A DNA stretch of 38,330 bases from a virus. Position numbers and translations under genes: made by a program. Shown here one piece after another: positions 13,410 to 21,142 of this stretch. The stretch covers positions 1-38,330 of the IMG/VR virus record IMGVR_UViG_3300037071_003297; one strand, 5' to 3'. Every line of letters begins with the position of its first letter. Position 1 is the stretch's first letter. The notes beneath the pieces are model-generated. The model searched no databases. It had not been told where the DNA came from and worked only from the letters and a program-made list of their open reading frames with translations.

Positions 13410-14306
13410 ATGACAACCACTTTGAACGAGCTCAGCCCTGAGCAACTGCAGCTGTGCGACAACATCGCCGCTGAATTCATCTCGTATAACGAGTCACCGC
13501 TACCCATCAACATGGAGCACATCGAGCGTTGGCTGACCTTGTGCTACGGCTATATGCAACAGCCGATGGTCAAGGACATCCGTATCGTGGGTAGCGTGAA
13601 GGCAGCGCTGGCCCTTGCAACCGAGTTGACAGGTGTCGAGCAACGTAACTGCGACAATGTAGGGGCGAGTGACTCTGCATGGGTCGCCTTCTACACGGCG
13701 TGGCACAAGCTTGGTGTTCTGACTGACGAAGAAAGCAAGGATGTCCTGGCACTTAAGGACTTCATCTCATGCGCTTGGGACCACATCCTACTCGATGAGG
13801 CTGCGATCGTGATTCAACGACCTACCTTCAAGACCAACGAGCAACGTGCTTTGCACTGTAATGATGGTCCAGCAGTGACATGGCCTGACGGTGATACACA
13901 ATACTGGCTCAATGGTACGTACGTGTCCGAGCGTATTGTCATGCAGCCACAGTCTTTCACACGTCAAGAGTACCTCGACATCACCAACACCGAGATTCGT
14001 CGTGCGTATTGCCAGCATGTTGGCTACAAATTTGTCTTCGAACTGCTCGACGCAGAGGAAATTGATACATGGGTGGACGAAAAGACAGCACTCGTCTACA
14101 AGCTCTTCGCCTGCAAGTACGATCCGACGATCAAAATCCTGCAGCAGCTCTCGCCCCCTCTCGCGGATGGAAGCCAACCGGTTTATCTTGAGCCTGTCCA
14201 CGAGGACCTTCACACAGCCCAGGCTGCCCGTAAGTGGCAGGCAACGGAGTGGTCACCGGAAGACTGCGAAGACAATCCTGAGCTTGAGTACCAGTACGAG
14301 GCTTAA
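13410..14306 (+). CDS. DUF6745-like protein
   Basis: This 298-residue protein carries the hallmark of DUF6745 as I recall it: RALHCNDGPAVTWPDG, then YWLNGTYVSERI, then ITNTEIRRAYCQHVG and a later DGSQPVYLEP segment. In that family the first segment normally reads LHxEDGPAxxWPDG. The N-terminal 130 residues are helical and lack a family signature that I know. AAGGA lies eight bases before the ATG. The pairing with the QGD-type protein repeats a bacterial gene neighbourhood. No catalytic residues can be assigned. It could be a host-takeover or counter-defence factor, but this is only inferred from its early position. Confidence 0.75.
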   Translation: MTTTLNELSPEQLQLCDNIAAEFISYNESPLPINMEHIERWLTLCYGYMQQPMVKDIRIVGSVKAALALATELTGVEQRNCDNVGASDSAWVAFYTAWHKLGVLTDEESKDVLALKDFISCAWDHILLDEAAIVIQRPTFKTNEQRALHCNDGPAVTWPDGDTQYWLNGTYVSERIVMQPQSFTRQEYLDITNTEIRRAYCQHVGYKFVFELLDAEEIDTWVDEKTALVYKLFACKYDPTIKILQQLSPPLADGSQPVYLEPVHEDLHTAQAARKWQATEWSPEDCEDNPELEYQYEA

Positions 14307-14316
14307 TTGTGTGGGC

Positions 14317-14338
14317 AAGGGCTGCGCACGTGGCCCTT
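14317..14338 (+). other. Intergenic hairpin
   Basis: AAGGGC and GCCCTT form a perfect 6-bp stem around a 10-base loop just after the DUF6745-like gene. No T-run follows, so it is more likely a processing or mRNA-protecting hairpin than a terminator. Confidence 0.45.
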
Positions 14339-14358
14339 ATTGGCCCTCGGAGGGGCAG

Positions 14359-14571
14359 ATGCAGCGGATAAACTACCGTAATAGCGACGTCATGATCGAA
14401 GTCACCAAGCAAGTTAGGAATGCAATGTATATGCCAATGCAGTCACGAACGCACTTATTTGCGCGTCTTGGCGCTACAGTGCATATTATGGACGAGATTG
14501 GTAATGTTTTAGCAAATACAATGAGGCACAAATATGTTGCGCTTGGCGAAAACAATTGGCTCAATGCATAG
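14359..14571 (+). CDS. Small hypothetical protein (70 aa)
   Basis: This 70-residue protein starts at an ATG with GGAGG five bases upstream. It is rich in Met and has a beta-rich middle (HLFARLGATVHIMDEIGNVL), but I know no family. The longer open frame to 13891 runs backward inside the DUF6745-like gene and is not used. It lies between a hairpin and a stretch without clear genes. Confidence 0.6.
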   Translation: MQRINYRNSDVMIEVTKQVRNAMYMPMQSRTHLFARLGATVHIMDEIGNVLANTMRHKYVALGENNWLNA

Positions 14572-14877
14572 CCTAGTTACCCAACGAGTAACACATTTTG
14601 TAGGTATCTGGTCGGTTTACAACCACCAGCGGCGGGAAGGTGTTACTAACAAAGTCTGGGACCGCGTTTGGGACAGGACCTGTGCCCACAAATGGGAGAT
14701 CGATAGTGACAAGACTCGACAAGATTAGTGTCTCAGGTACTGCGTACCATGCTGCGCCTAAGGATACCGACGCTAAGCTTAGGCTATGTGCATATGATTC
14801 GATTTGGAATAGCTTAAGTATGCGGGAAAATACAGTAGCGATAATGCTCAATGTAGTCAGAATTCAGGAGGCGAGCA
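14572..14877 (+). other. 306-base stretch without a convincing gene
   Basis: Three competing frames cross this stretch and none has a good start. A plus frame from ATG 14565 (54 aa) has no ribosome site. A plus frame from GTG 14640 (85 aa) has only a site that is too close. A minus frame 14573-14851 begins with TTG and lies against the local direction of transcription. The repeated word TGGGAC is visible at about 14658 and 14670. It may be a degraded gene or an inserted remnant. Confidence 0.4.
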
Positions 14878-14973
14878 ATGCCACAATGGTTTATTGAAGT
14901 CATGATTCTTGGTGGTGTGTTCATCACTATCGCCGTTATCTGTCATTTTGCAGACAAAGGAGGGTGGAAATGA
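14878..14973 (+). CDS. 31-residue single-pass membrane peptide
   Basis: The frame begins MPQWFIEVMILGGVFITIAV and ends ICHFADKGGWK. It has one transmembrane helix and a short polar tail. AGGAGG lies six bases before the ATG. The stop overlaps the next ATG (ATGA, 14970-14973), so the downstream gene is coupled to it. The strong ribosome site and coupling make it likely real. Function is unknown. Confidence 0.7.
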   Translation: MPQWFIEVMILGGVFITIAVICHFADKGGWK

Positions 14974-15287
14974 CCAATGAAGAGGCAGCCGAGATTATCT
15001 CTGAGATAGTGCCGTCAACACCCATTCACCGACACACAATGGAAGCCCTCCGCATGGCCGAGGCCGCGCTGCGGGCGCAAGGGGAGCCGGTGGCCGGACG
15101 TCGGCTCTACTCACCATACGGACGCTGGCACCACGGTAACGGGGTCCTCTGTGCCGGCACTTTACGAATTGCACGCGAGGATTTCGACACCAATCCGGCC
15201 GACAAGGTGAAAAAGGATATTTTTGACTGGACGTGCGCCACGCTCAATACGACCCCGCACCCCCAAGGAGAAGAGCATGGAGGCTAA
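14970..15287 (+). CDS. Small accessory protein (105 aa)
   Basis: This 105-residue protein has a helical N-terminus (EEAAEIISEIV, then MEALRMAEAALRAQGEPVAG) of a type common in accessory genes of proteobacterial phages, followed by a Trp/His/Gly-rich segment. GGAGG lies upstream of the ATG at 14970, which overlaps the preceding stop. Its end overlaps the next start by 11 bases. Base composition is higher in G+C than the neighbours to the left, so this small-gene run may have been acquired as a block. No function can be assigned. Confidence 0.65.
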   Translation: MTNEEAAEIISEIVPSTPIHRHTMEALRMAEAALRAQGEPVAGRRLYSPYGRWHHGNGVLCAGTLRIAREDFDTNPADKVKKDIFDWTCATLNTTPHPQGEEHGG

Positions 15288-15918
15288 ATACGAGCACAAA
15301 CAGTTTGAAGCGTGGTGGCTTGAGCATCAACGATCCGAACTGAATACAGCTTACGACGACGCCATGGACGGATGGTTTGCCCGCGCCCAACTCCCCGCGA
15401 GCCCGCCATCGGTCTCGGTCGATGAGGTGCCGATTACCTTGATGACCGCATTGAATTTCTTCAACAACGGTGAGCGGCTTGAGCTATGGAAACAGTTTAA
15501 TTGCTCCGATTCCATGCTTGCAAACATCACGCGAGCCGTGTTGCTCAAACAGCGAGCCGAGGCCAGCAAAGCGCAGCCTGTTGCGCACGCTGCTGAGTCC
15601 ATAGAGTTGGCAAGGGCCGCCTACCATGGCGGCGCACCGGCAGTGTCACTCGTTGCTCAATTGCTTGGGCACGCGCCTTGTGAATTCTGCGGCTATCACC
15701 ACGCGCATTGTCGTTGCAAAGCGCAGCCTAGAACACTCCGCGACATCGGGCGGCTCCAAGAAGAGCAGATGGCAGCACTGGTGCCGGTAGCAGAGAAAAC
15801 ATGCTTCTGCCAGAAGTCAGATGCGTGGCGCTGTGCTGTTGATCGCGGAATGAGCACGCTGGCTTGCCATTGCGAATGCCACAAGCGTGGCCGCATTGCC
15901 GGAAAGGAGCAGCCATGA
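15277..15918 (+). CDS. Accessory protein with Cys/His-rich C-terminus
   Basis: This 213-residue protein begins with an aromatic, charged stretch (FEAWWLEHQRSELNTAYDDA) that I recall from modular phage accessory proteins. The C-terminal 75 residues hold two Cys/His clusters (CEFCGYHHAHCRC, and later CFCQKSDAWRC with CHCECHK) that probably bind zinc. AAGGAG lies six bases before the ATG at 15277. The stop overlaps the next start by four bases. It may be a nucleic-acid or protein-binding factor; nothing enzymatic is visible. Confidence 0.65.
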   Translation: MEAKYEHKQFEAWWLEHQRSELNTAYDDAMDGWFARAQLPASPPSVSVDEVPITLMTALNFFNNGERLELWKQFNCSDSMLANITRAVLLKQRAEASKAQPVAHAAESIELARAAYHGGAPAVSLVAQLLGHAPCEFCGYHHAHCRCKAQPRTLRDIGRLQEEQMAALVPVAEKTCFCQKSDAWRCAVDRGMSTLACHCECHKRGRIAGKEQP

Positions 15919-16151
15919 GCCTACGTGAGAAGATCATTACCTGCATTCGGATATGGCAAGGTGAGATGTATAGCGAACGGGATGCATTTGATCTAGCAGA
16001 TGCCATCCTAGTGTCAATTGCTAGTGAGCAACAACAGCCTTGTGGCAACTGTGGAAAGCCATGTCTAGAGCGTTACTGTGACATTTGCCATGCTGCTCGT
16101 ATGAAAGCCTTAGATGAACTAGCTGCTGAATCTCAGCGGCTTGGATTGTAG
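15915..16151 (+). CDS. Small zinc-ribbon accessory protein (78 aa)
   Basis: The N-terminal half (MSLREKIITCIRIW, then DLADAILVSI) is a helical module that also begins the next gene in related form (MTLREKVVKVL, then VADAIIREV). The C-terminal half has a zinc ribbon, CGNCGKPC followed by CDICHA. AAGGAG lies upstream and the ATG overlaps the preceding stop. The pair looks like two accessory proteins built on a shared N-terminal module with different tails. Confidence 0.65.
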   Translation: MSLREKIITCIRIWQGEMYSERDAFDLADAILVSIASEQQQPCGNCGKPCLERYCDICHAARMKALDELAAESQRLGL

Positions 16152-16159
16152 GTATAGCT

Positions 16160-16459
16160 ATGACGTTACGAGAAAAGGTAGTCAAGGTACTACAGCAAGG
16201 GCATTTTACAGATGGCTCAGTAGCAGATGCCATTATCCGTGAGGTGTTCAGCGAGCAGGCTAGCCTGCAAGCACGGCTGGAGGCTGCGGAGAAGGATGCG
16301 GCGCGGTATCGGTGGCTGCGTGACAAATCGACAGGAGCGCCAGCGATTTGGGAGCTTGTTTCCGATGAGCACAACCCGCCGTACTGGACGTTGAAGTGCG
16401 AGGAAGAGCTTGACGCAGCTACCGACGCAGCACTCGCCAAGAAAGAGAGCAAGACATGA
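16160..16459 (+). CDS. Accessory protein with KDAARYRWLRD motif
   Basis: This 99-residue protein has the shared N-terminal module (MTLREKVVKVL), a coiled-coil region (LQARLEAAEKDAARYRWLRD) and a C-terminal helix ELDAATDAAL. The RYRWLRD and LDAAxDAA motifs are typical of a very common phage accessory family without known role. The start lies eight bases after the preceding stop, with a weak ribosome site. The stop overlaps the next start by four bases (ATGA). Confidence 0.72.
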   Translation: MTLREKVVKVLQQGHFTDGSVADAIIREVFSEQASLQARLEAAEKDAARYRWLRDKSTGAPAIWELVSDEHNPPYWTLKCEEELDAATDAALAKKESKT

Positions 16460-16818
16460 CTGATCAGGAACGACAGGAACTCGGTGCGCGTGTAGCGAAG
16501 GCGCTGGGTTGGAAGGGTGTGTATGACCCCGACAGCAACACATTCGTTGGACTTTACGACACCGAGCAAGCGTATCGTGGAAGACCCGACGAACCCGGAG
16601 AGTGCTTCAAGCTTTGTGCTGAGTTCAATGTGTGGCCGTACGCTGCTGGAGACGATGACTTGTTCGTGGTGTACCGAAACGGGATCGAACACTACAACTC
16701 AGGGCGTGACGACATCCTCGCAGCCGTACAAGCCGAAGAAGATACGCCTACTGGCAGACTCAACGCCGCAATCGAAGCGGTGCTACTTGCAGTGCTGACA
16801 ATCAAGGAGCAATCATGA
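16456..16818 (+). CDS. Small accessory protein (120 aa)
   Basis: This 120-residue protein has an N-terminal helix (QELGARVAKALGWKGVYDPD) and an acidic, aromatic middle. The start resembles a module seen in phage accessory proteins (a helix followed by LGW). It overlaps both neighbours by four bases (ATGA), so the whole run is translated as a coupled chain. No function is assigned. Confidence 0.62.
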   Translation: MTDQERQELGARVAKALGWKGVYDPDSNTFVGLYDTEQAYRGRPDEPGECFKLCAEFNVWPYAAGDDDLFVVYRNGIEHYNSGRDDILAAVQAEEDTPTGRLNAAIEAVLLAVLTIKEQS

Positions 16819-17468
16819 GTTCATTCATCGACGCGGTGGAGCAGCGAATTCGTGAGACAAGGCTGTACCACAATGAGATTTCTTTTGATGAGGTTCGCCA
16901 AGCCCTGACCGAAATTCTGGCTGCGGCTGGGCCGGTTGAGGCCATCCTACTCAGCAATACAGCGGAGCACACTCACGAGGACTACGGAGACGGCTACTTT
17001 GCCACGCTAGATTGCGTCGTGCAGCTATTCACCGCACCTCCCGCCGTCGAACGAGACGCGAGGATTGCGGAGCTGGAGCGCACCGTCGAGCGTCAGCAAA
17101 CTGCACTGGAGCTACACCGCGATCAAAACAACCGTGACGGGTTGCGCATTCTCGGGCTGAGTGCCAAGACGTTTGCACGCTTCAGCAGTGAAGAGTGCTG
17201 GATATATCAAGGCGAAGGCGACGAGCTTGAAAGCCTTGTATGCCCCGTAGTGATTGCTCCGCGTGTTCTGCACGAACTCCGCACCCAGCTCGCCGCCGCA
17301 CAGGCAGCGCTGGCGGACTGCTCGGCCAGCCACGGGCGAGTGTGGGCGAACATGACGGCCATCGTCAAAACGATAAACGACGGCGCGCTGACAATCGAGA
17401 AACTACAAGCCCGACTCGACGACGCAGCCATCGCCACCGACCAGAGCGCTGTGGGGAGTGTGAAATGA
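16815..17468 (+). CDS. Accessory coiled-coil protein (217 aa)
   Basis: This 217-residue protein has a short N-terminal helix region, a central coiled coil (ARIAELERTVERQQTALELH) and a second one near the C-terminus (LRTQLAAAQAALADCSASHG). It is a mosaic of modules seen in phage accessory genes. AAGGAG stands before the ATG, which overlaps the preceding stop by four bases. The stop overlaps the next ATG. No catalytic motif is visible. Confidence 0.65.
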   Translation: MSSFIDAVEQRIRETRLYHNEISFDEVRQALTEILAAAGPVEAILLSNTAEHTHEDYGDGYFATLDCVVQLFTAPPAVERDARIAELERTVERQQTALELHRDQNNRDGLRILGLSAKTFARFSSEECWIYQGEGDELESLVCPVVIAPRVLHELRTQLAAAQAALADCSASHGRVWANMTAIVKTINDGALTIEKLQARLDDAAIATDQSAVGSVK

Positions 17469-17641
17469 AAGTACTTAATGCTATGTACGACCAAATGTTC
17501 GAGATTGTATGGCACGCCATCGCAGACCCAATAGATCAGTTAGCTATCGAATATGATGTAGCTATTAGTATGACTATTTCTGAAGCTGCAAATGGGCAGG
17601 TCTACACTAATGTCTGGAATATCAACAATGCAGCGGCTTAA
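17465..17641 (+). CDS. Small hypothetical protein (58 aa)
   Basis: This 58-residue acidic protein starts at an ATG that overlaps the preceding stop (ATGA) with GGGAG about eight bases upstream. It has a helical N-terminus (YDQMFEIVWHAIADPIDQLA) and a beta-type end. I know no family. The longer open frame back to 17240 is the shadow of the preceding gene. Confidence 0.6.
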   Translation: MKVLNAMYDQMFEIVWHAIADPIDQLAIEYDVAISMTISEAANGQVYTNVWNINNAAA

Positions 17642-17846
17642 ACGAAGTAAATCACCCAGCCCCTGGCTTAGTGTGCGGGACAAGCTTGTCCTCAATAACG
17701 CTGTACTTGTCACTAGTGCATTGGACTTACACGGTAATTACAACCTCTACAGCATCCTGCGTGAGCGCATGAATCAACAAATAGAAGGGGTCGATGCACC
17801 CTATTGGTACGTCACCCGTGGTCCATCACCCAGCTTTTTAGAGTAG
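17628..17846 (+). CDS. Small hypothetical protein (72 aa)
   Basis: This basic protein of 72 residues (start at 17628; an alternative ATG at 17610 gives 78) begins MQRLKRSKSPSPWLSV and ends in an aromatic stretch (DAPYWYVTRGPSPSF). It overlaps the end of the preceding gene and lies just before the primase-helicase. Ribosome sites are weak at both candidate starts. I do not recognise it. Confidence 0.5.
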   Translation: MQRLKRSKSPSPWLSVRDKLVLNNAVLVTSALDLHGNYNLYSILRERMNQQIEGVDAPYWYVTRGPSPSFLE

Positions 17847-17857
17847 CGAGGCATAAC

Positions 17858-20140
17858 ATGGAAGTTATTGTTGACAACACGGCGACTGCTGCGTCTGAGC
17901 AGTTCATGGTCGACGACCTGGCCCGGAGTGGGTTGACGCCTGAGGACTGGCCCATACTCCCAGTTGCTAAGCCGCGTGATTTCGAAGGCTTCCCCAACTA
18001 CGACCTTATTCTCAGTCCCACGTACGTCATTAACCGCCGTGACAGTCAACGTGACAAGTACCATGCCCCTGTTGGTATGATGCCACCTGTCATTGCGTGG
18101 GGTGACTTCGGCAGCAGCAAAATCTCTGCGACCGTAGAAGGGGCGAAGAAGGCGCGTGCTTTCCATCTCGCCACTGGCATTCCTACGCTCGTACTCCAAG
18201 GTTGCTGGGGGTTCGTCGAACCTGGTACTGGCACAACCGAGAACGGCATCTGCGACGGTGGCATCCAACTCCACAGTGACATATTATGTCAGATCCAACC
18301 TGACAGTGTGCATCTTGTCCTTATGGACGGTGACTGGCGCGACAACTACAATGTCCGCTCAGCCCTTGGCAACTACCGTGCACTCCTCGAGGAGCATGCG
18401 CTTAAGCCACTTTGTCTTGATCTCAAGAGCGATGTCAATGGACATCGCTTAGGGGCAGACGATTGGTTACTCCGTACTTATGGTACTATTCGTGCTGCAT
18501 GGCCTGACATCGAGGCAGTGCGCCGTGCTATCCTCAAGATCAAGCAAATCGAAGCTGTCGAGATACCAGCATCGCGATCTTTCGTCGCGTCTTCTACTAA
18601 CCGCTACACCATCGAAAACGCTGCCCTCACCGATGCGGGCGACGCTAATCTTCTTTTAAGGAACATAGGCTATGACAATATCAGATATCTCGTCGATCAA
18701 GGCGTCTTCGCACGATGGGTCGACGGTTGGTGGCAGCGTCTTGAGGGCACGCCGCTTGACCTCATCTCGGGTGAAGTGGCGCGAGCTCATGCTGTTCGAG
18801 CGGCCGCTATTCTCAGTGCTTTGCCAAAGGACAAGTCAGACGATACGGCAACACAAAAGGCTCAGCGCACTATGGCAGCTGCAATATCAGCTCGTGAGCA
18901 TCACCTCGGTGGGGCAGGCGCCCGGAAGGCCGTCCTCGAATGTCTGATGAACAAGGCCGAAATACGCTGCGACTCCAACGACTTCGACATGGATCCTTAC
19001 TTGCTTGGGGTGCTTGATGGTGTCGTTGACCTGCGCACTGGCCAGTTACGTCCTGCCATGCAGGCAGACAAGCTTCTTCGCCGTTGTCCCATCCACTACC
19101 GCTATCCATTAACCTCAACCAAAGAAGGGCAGACACATGACTTCCAACAATTCATCGCCGAAATCTGCGGTGCAGGCCGAGACAAAGATGGTAAGGTTAT
19201 ACCAGACCGCGCCGCTGTCGACTATCTACAACGCCGATTCGGCCTTATGCTCCTCGGTAAGAACGAGAACCAGGTCTTCACAGTACTCCCGGGCAAGGGC
19301 GCAAATGGAAAGTCGGTTCTTTTCGACCTTATCGCCTCTGCGCTTGGTTCTACTAGTAACGGCGGCTATTTTAACCGTTCCAGTATAGCATCTATTCTTT
19401 CGAGTTTCCGCCCTACTGATGCCAACGCAGCAACACCATACTTGATGACCTTCAAAGGGGCGAGGATCACGGCCTTGTCCGAAGCCAACGAGCAGTCCAT
19501 GTTCGACCCCTCAGCTGTGAAGATCTTGACAGGGGAGACTGAGGTCGCGGGTCGTGCCAACTACGGCTCTGCGACAGTTATCCGCATCACGACCAATATG
19601 TGCTTGATGACCAACGTCATCCCCAAGATCAGCCATCATGACCAAGCTTTGTTATCACGTCTTGACATCATACCCTTCGAAGTAAGATGGCGTCGGCAAA
19701 ACGACGATGACCCTGAAGTCAGAGATTTCCCCGCTGCCGACACATGGTGGGCCGGTGAGGCGTCGCAGGACAAGACCATACTCCGCGATCTTTTGCATTG
19801 GCTTGTTGAGGGCTGCGTGCTTGAGCTAACACAACCATTAGTAGGCAAGCCTGATCGCTTCAATTTGGCAAAAGCATCGTACGTCAAAGACAACGACCCC
19901 TTCGAACTATGGCTCAACGAGACTGGGTGGACCTTCGAAGAAGGGGCAGGACCTACTTTGTCAGGTGATTTGTATGACTCTTACAAAGTCTTCACTGAGC
20001 AAAGCGGTGGCAAGCCTGTCTCACGCGTAAGCTTTGGTAAGAGGTTCTTTGGCCAGTACGACCAGAAAATCAAGTCCATCATTCTTAGCGGTGGTAGGAA
20101 CGCCATCATAGGCATCAAGCGTGTAAAGGAGAAATACTAA
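17858..20140 (+). CDS. Primase-helicase: toprim-like DUF3854 plus SF3 (D5-type) helicase
   Basis: This 760-residue protein has a toprim-like N-terminal domain of the DUF3854 type (IPTLVLQGCWGF, then HLVLMDGDWRDN near residue 160). A D5_N-type linker follows, then an SF3 helicase domain from about residue 450. The Walker A is GKGANGKS near 480-487 and the Walker B region is ARITALSEANE. A later segment with ITTNM and SRLDIIPFEV is typical of D5-like ATPases. It should prime and unwind DNA for the family A polymerase. GAGG is six bases before the ATG at 17858; the frame is open to 17804. It is the last large gene of the rightward early block, beside the repeat-rich spacer that may hold an origin. 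Confidence 0.92.
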   Translation: MEVIVDNTATAASEQFMVDDLARSGLTPEDWPILPVAKPRDFEGFPNYDLILSPTYVINRRDSQRDKYHAPVGMMPPVIAWGDFGSSKISATVEGAKKARAFHLATGIPTLVLQGCWGFVEPGTGTTENGICDGGIQLHSDILCQIQPDSVHLVLMDGDWRDNYNVRSALGNYRALLEEHALKPLCLDLKSDVNGHRLGADDWLLRTYGTIRAAWPDIEAVRRAILKIKQIEAVEIPASRSFVASSTNRYTIENAALTDAGDANLLLRNIGYDNIRYLVDQGVFARWVDGWWQRLEGTPLDLISGEVARAHAVRAAAILSALPKDKSDDTATQKAQRTMAAAISAREHHLGGAGARKAVLECLMNKAEIRCDSNDFDMDPYLLGVLDGVVDLRTGQLRPAMQADKLLRRCPIHYRYPLTSTKEGQTHDFQQFIAEICGAGRDKDGKVIPDRAAVDYLQRRFGLMLLGKNENQVFTVLPGKGANGKSVLFDLIASALGSTSNGGYFNRSSIASILSSFRPTDANAATPYLMTFKGARITALSEANEQSMFDPSAVKILTGETEVAGRANYGSATVIRITTNMCLMTNVIPKISHHDQALLSRLDIIPFEVRWRRQNDDDPEVRDFPAADTWWAGEASQDKTILRDLLHWLVEGCVLELTQPLVGKPDRFNLAKASYVKDNDPFELWLNETGWTFEEGAGPTLSGDLYDSYKVFTEQSGGKPVSRVSFGKRFFGQYDQKIKSIILSGGRNAIIGIKRVKEKY

Positions 20141-20141
20141 C

Positions 20142-20372
20142 ATGGACCAAAAGTGGGCAGATCAGTTCAAAGCATGGCAAGACATTGCACATATTACTAA
20201 GAACAGGCGCTTAGTAGGCAATGTACATCGTGATTACGTTAAATGGGCCAGACACAATATACTTGGGCCTATGTCAAACGAAGACTTTGATACATTGCTA
20301 AAGGCTAATTACGAAGTCCAAGTTTCAGGATATTGGCCCAATTTAGACTGGCATGTACGACTTAAGAAGTAG
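20142..20372 (+). CDS. Small hypothetical protein (76 aa)
   Basis: This 76-residue basic, Trp-rich protein (WADQFKAWQDIAH, then DYVKWARHNILG) starts two bases after the primase-helicase stop, with AAGGAG about ten bases upstream. It is helical with charged surfaces and may bind DNA or the helicase, but I know no family. Confidence 0.65.
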   Translation: MDQKWADQFKAWQDIAHITKNRRLVGNVHRDYVKWARHNILGPMSNEDFDTLLKANYEVQVSGYWPNLDWHVRLKK

Positions 20373-20624
20373 CGTGTGCGTTGTGTGCGTGTTTTCGGAC
20401 ATTATTCGAAAAAGATGATGACGAATGAATATTATGACGACTGCATAAATACTTTCGGTATTTCGCGCATACATGCATGCCAGATTAGAGTTCTATTATG
20501 GACGATGAATTTAATACTTTGGTCGATGAATTTGTACGAATTCGATGTATTTAGTACTTTTTACTATGCTTTTTGTTCTGTCAGATAGAGCGTGTACATC
20601 TGTGTGTTTGAAAAGTCGTTTTCG

Positions 20625-20669
20625 GAACATTTTATATATGAACATTTTAAAAATGAGCCTTTTGAAATA
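20625..20669. repeat. Three 15-base tandem repeats (iteron-like)
   Basis: GAACATTTTA begins at 20625 and 20640, and a diverged copy GAGCCTTTTG at 20655, with exact 15-base spacing. The repeats lie in the AT-rich spacer directly after a small palindrome. Confidence 0.6.
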
Positions 20670-20712
20670 CATATACGTTAAGAACTTACGTACACACACA
20701 CTCTAACCTAAA

Positions 20713-20738
20713 ACCGATGGGCGAATCGGTCCCTTTTA
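20713..20738 (+). terminator. Rho-independent terminator, rightward
   Basis: ACCGAT and ATCGGT (20713-20718 and 20725-20730) form a perfect 6-bp stem around GGGCGA, followed by CCCTTTT. It should end the rightward early transcript before the gene at 20765. Confidence 0.7.
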
Positions 20739-20764
20739 GCGCCTTTTATCAAGGAAAATGAATC

Positions 20765-21118
20765 ATGATCTGGACAATGGAAGACTTTTTAGCCGGTAAA
20801 TGTAAGGCAAAAGACATAGGCAACGAGCAAAATACTGGTACTATAGTATCTTCGAAGGACCTGGTCAATGAATATCTGGCAGTTTATGCTGCTATTGGCG
20901 GCCGAAGTGCTATGGAAAGGGTCGCAAAAGACAACCCACAGAGGTTTTATTCGGAGCTTTTGAAGCTTTTGATCGCCATGGAGGCGCCAAAAGCGACCAT
21001 GGCTGTGCAAGTAAACGTAGAGCGTGCTATGTTGGGCGATGTACGAGGTATGAAGTCCGAAGACATACGTGCGTTGTTGTTGTCGCGGAGGCCTCCGGAC
21101 GACGTCGTTGACGTATGA
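20765..21118 (+). CDS. Candidate terminase small subunit-like protein
   Basis: This 117-residue protein carries NEYLAVYAAIGGRSAMERVA followed by KDNPQRFYSELLKLL. I recall this IGG plus ENPxxFY pattern from a common small phage protein often found near terminase genes. The C-terminal third is basic and helical (MKSEDIRALLLSRR). A role as small terminase or DNA-packaging helper is possible and fits the position upstream of the large terminase, but no HTH is clear. AAGGA lies nine bases before the ATG. It stands alone between a terminator and a strong inverted repeat. Confidence 0.62.
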   Translation: MIWTMEDFLAGKCKAKDIGNEQNTGTIVSSKDLVNEYLAVYAAIGGRSAMERVAKDNPQRFYSELLKLLIAMEAPKATMAVQVNVERAMLGDVRGMKSEDIRALLLSRRPPDDVVDV

Positions 21119-21142
21119 AACGTATACGGCCGTTTTGTACAA

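Larger units (their letters stand above)
20373..20764 (+). other. AT-rich noncoding spacer after the primase-helicase
   Basis: No convincing gene is present. The stretch is much richer in A+T than the coding regions and holds several small repeats. Related units GATGAATTTAATACTTT, GATGAATTTGTACG and GATGTATTTAGTACTTT begin at 20504, 20525 and 20544. A hairpin GAAAA-GTCG-TTTTC is at 20610-20623, and 15-base tandem repeats follow at 20625. It ends in a terminator at 20713-20738. The composition, repeats and position beside the primase gene fit a replication origin, which is an inference. Confidence 0.5.

Noticed and set aside
14573-14851. Leftward open frame of 92 codons with hydrophobic stretches
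   Set aside because: It starts with TTG without a ribosome site, lies against the direction of all flanking genes and matches no family I know.
20376-20588. Rightward frame of 70 codons after the 76-residue gene
   Set aside because: GTG start without a ribosome site, and the protein composition simply reflects the AT-rich repeats.
20504-20670. CRISPR-like array
   Set aside because: Repeats are too short, diverged and lack unique spacers; no cas genes are present.
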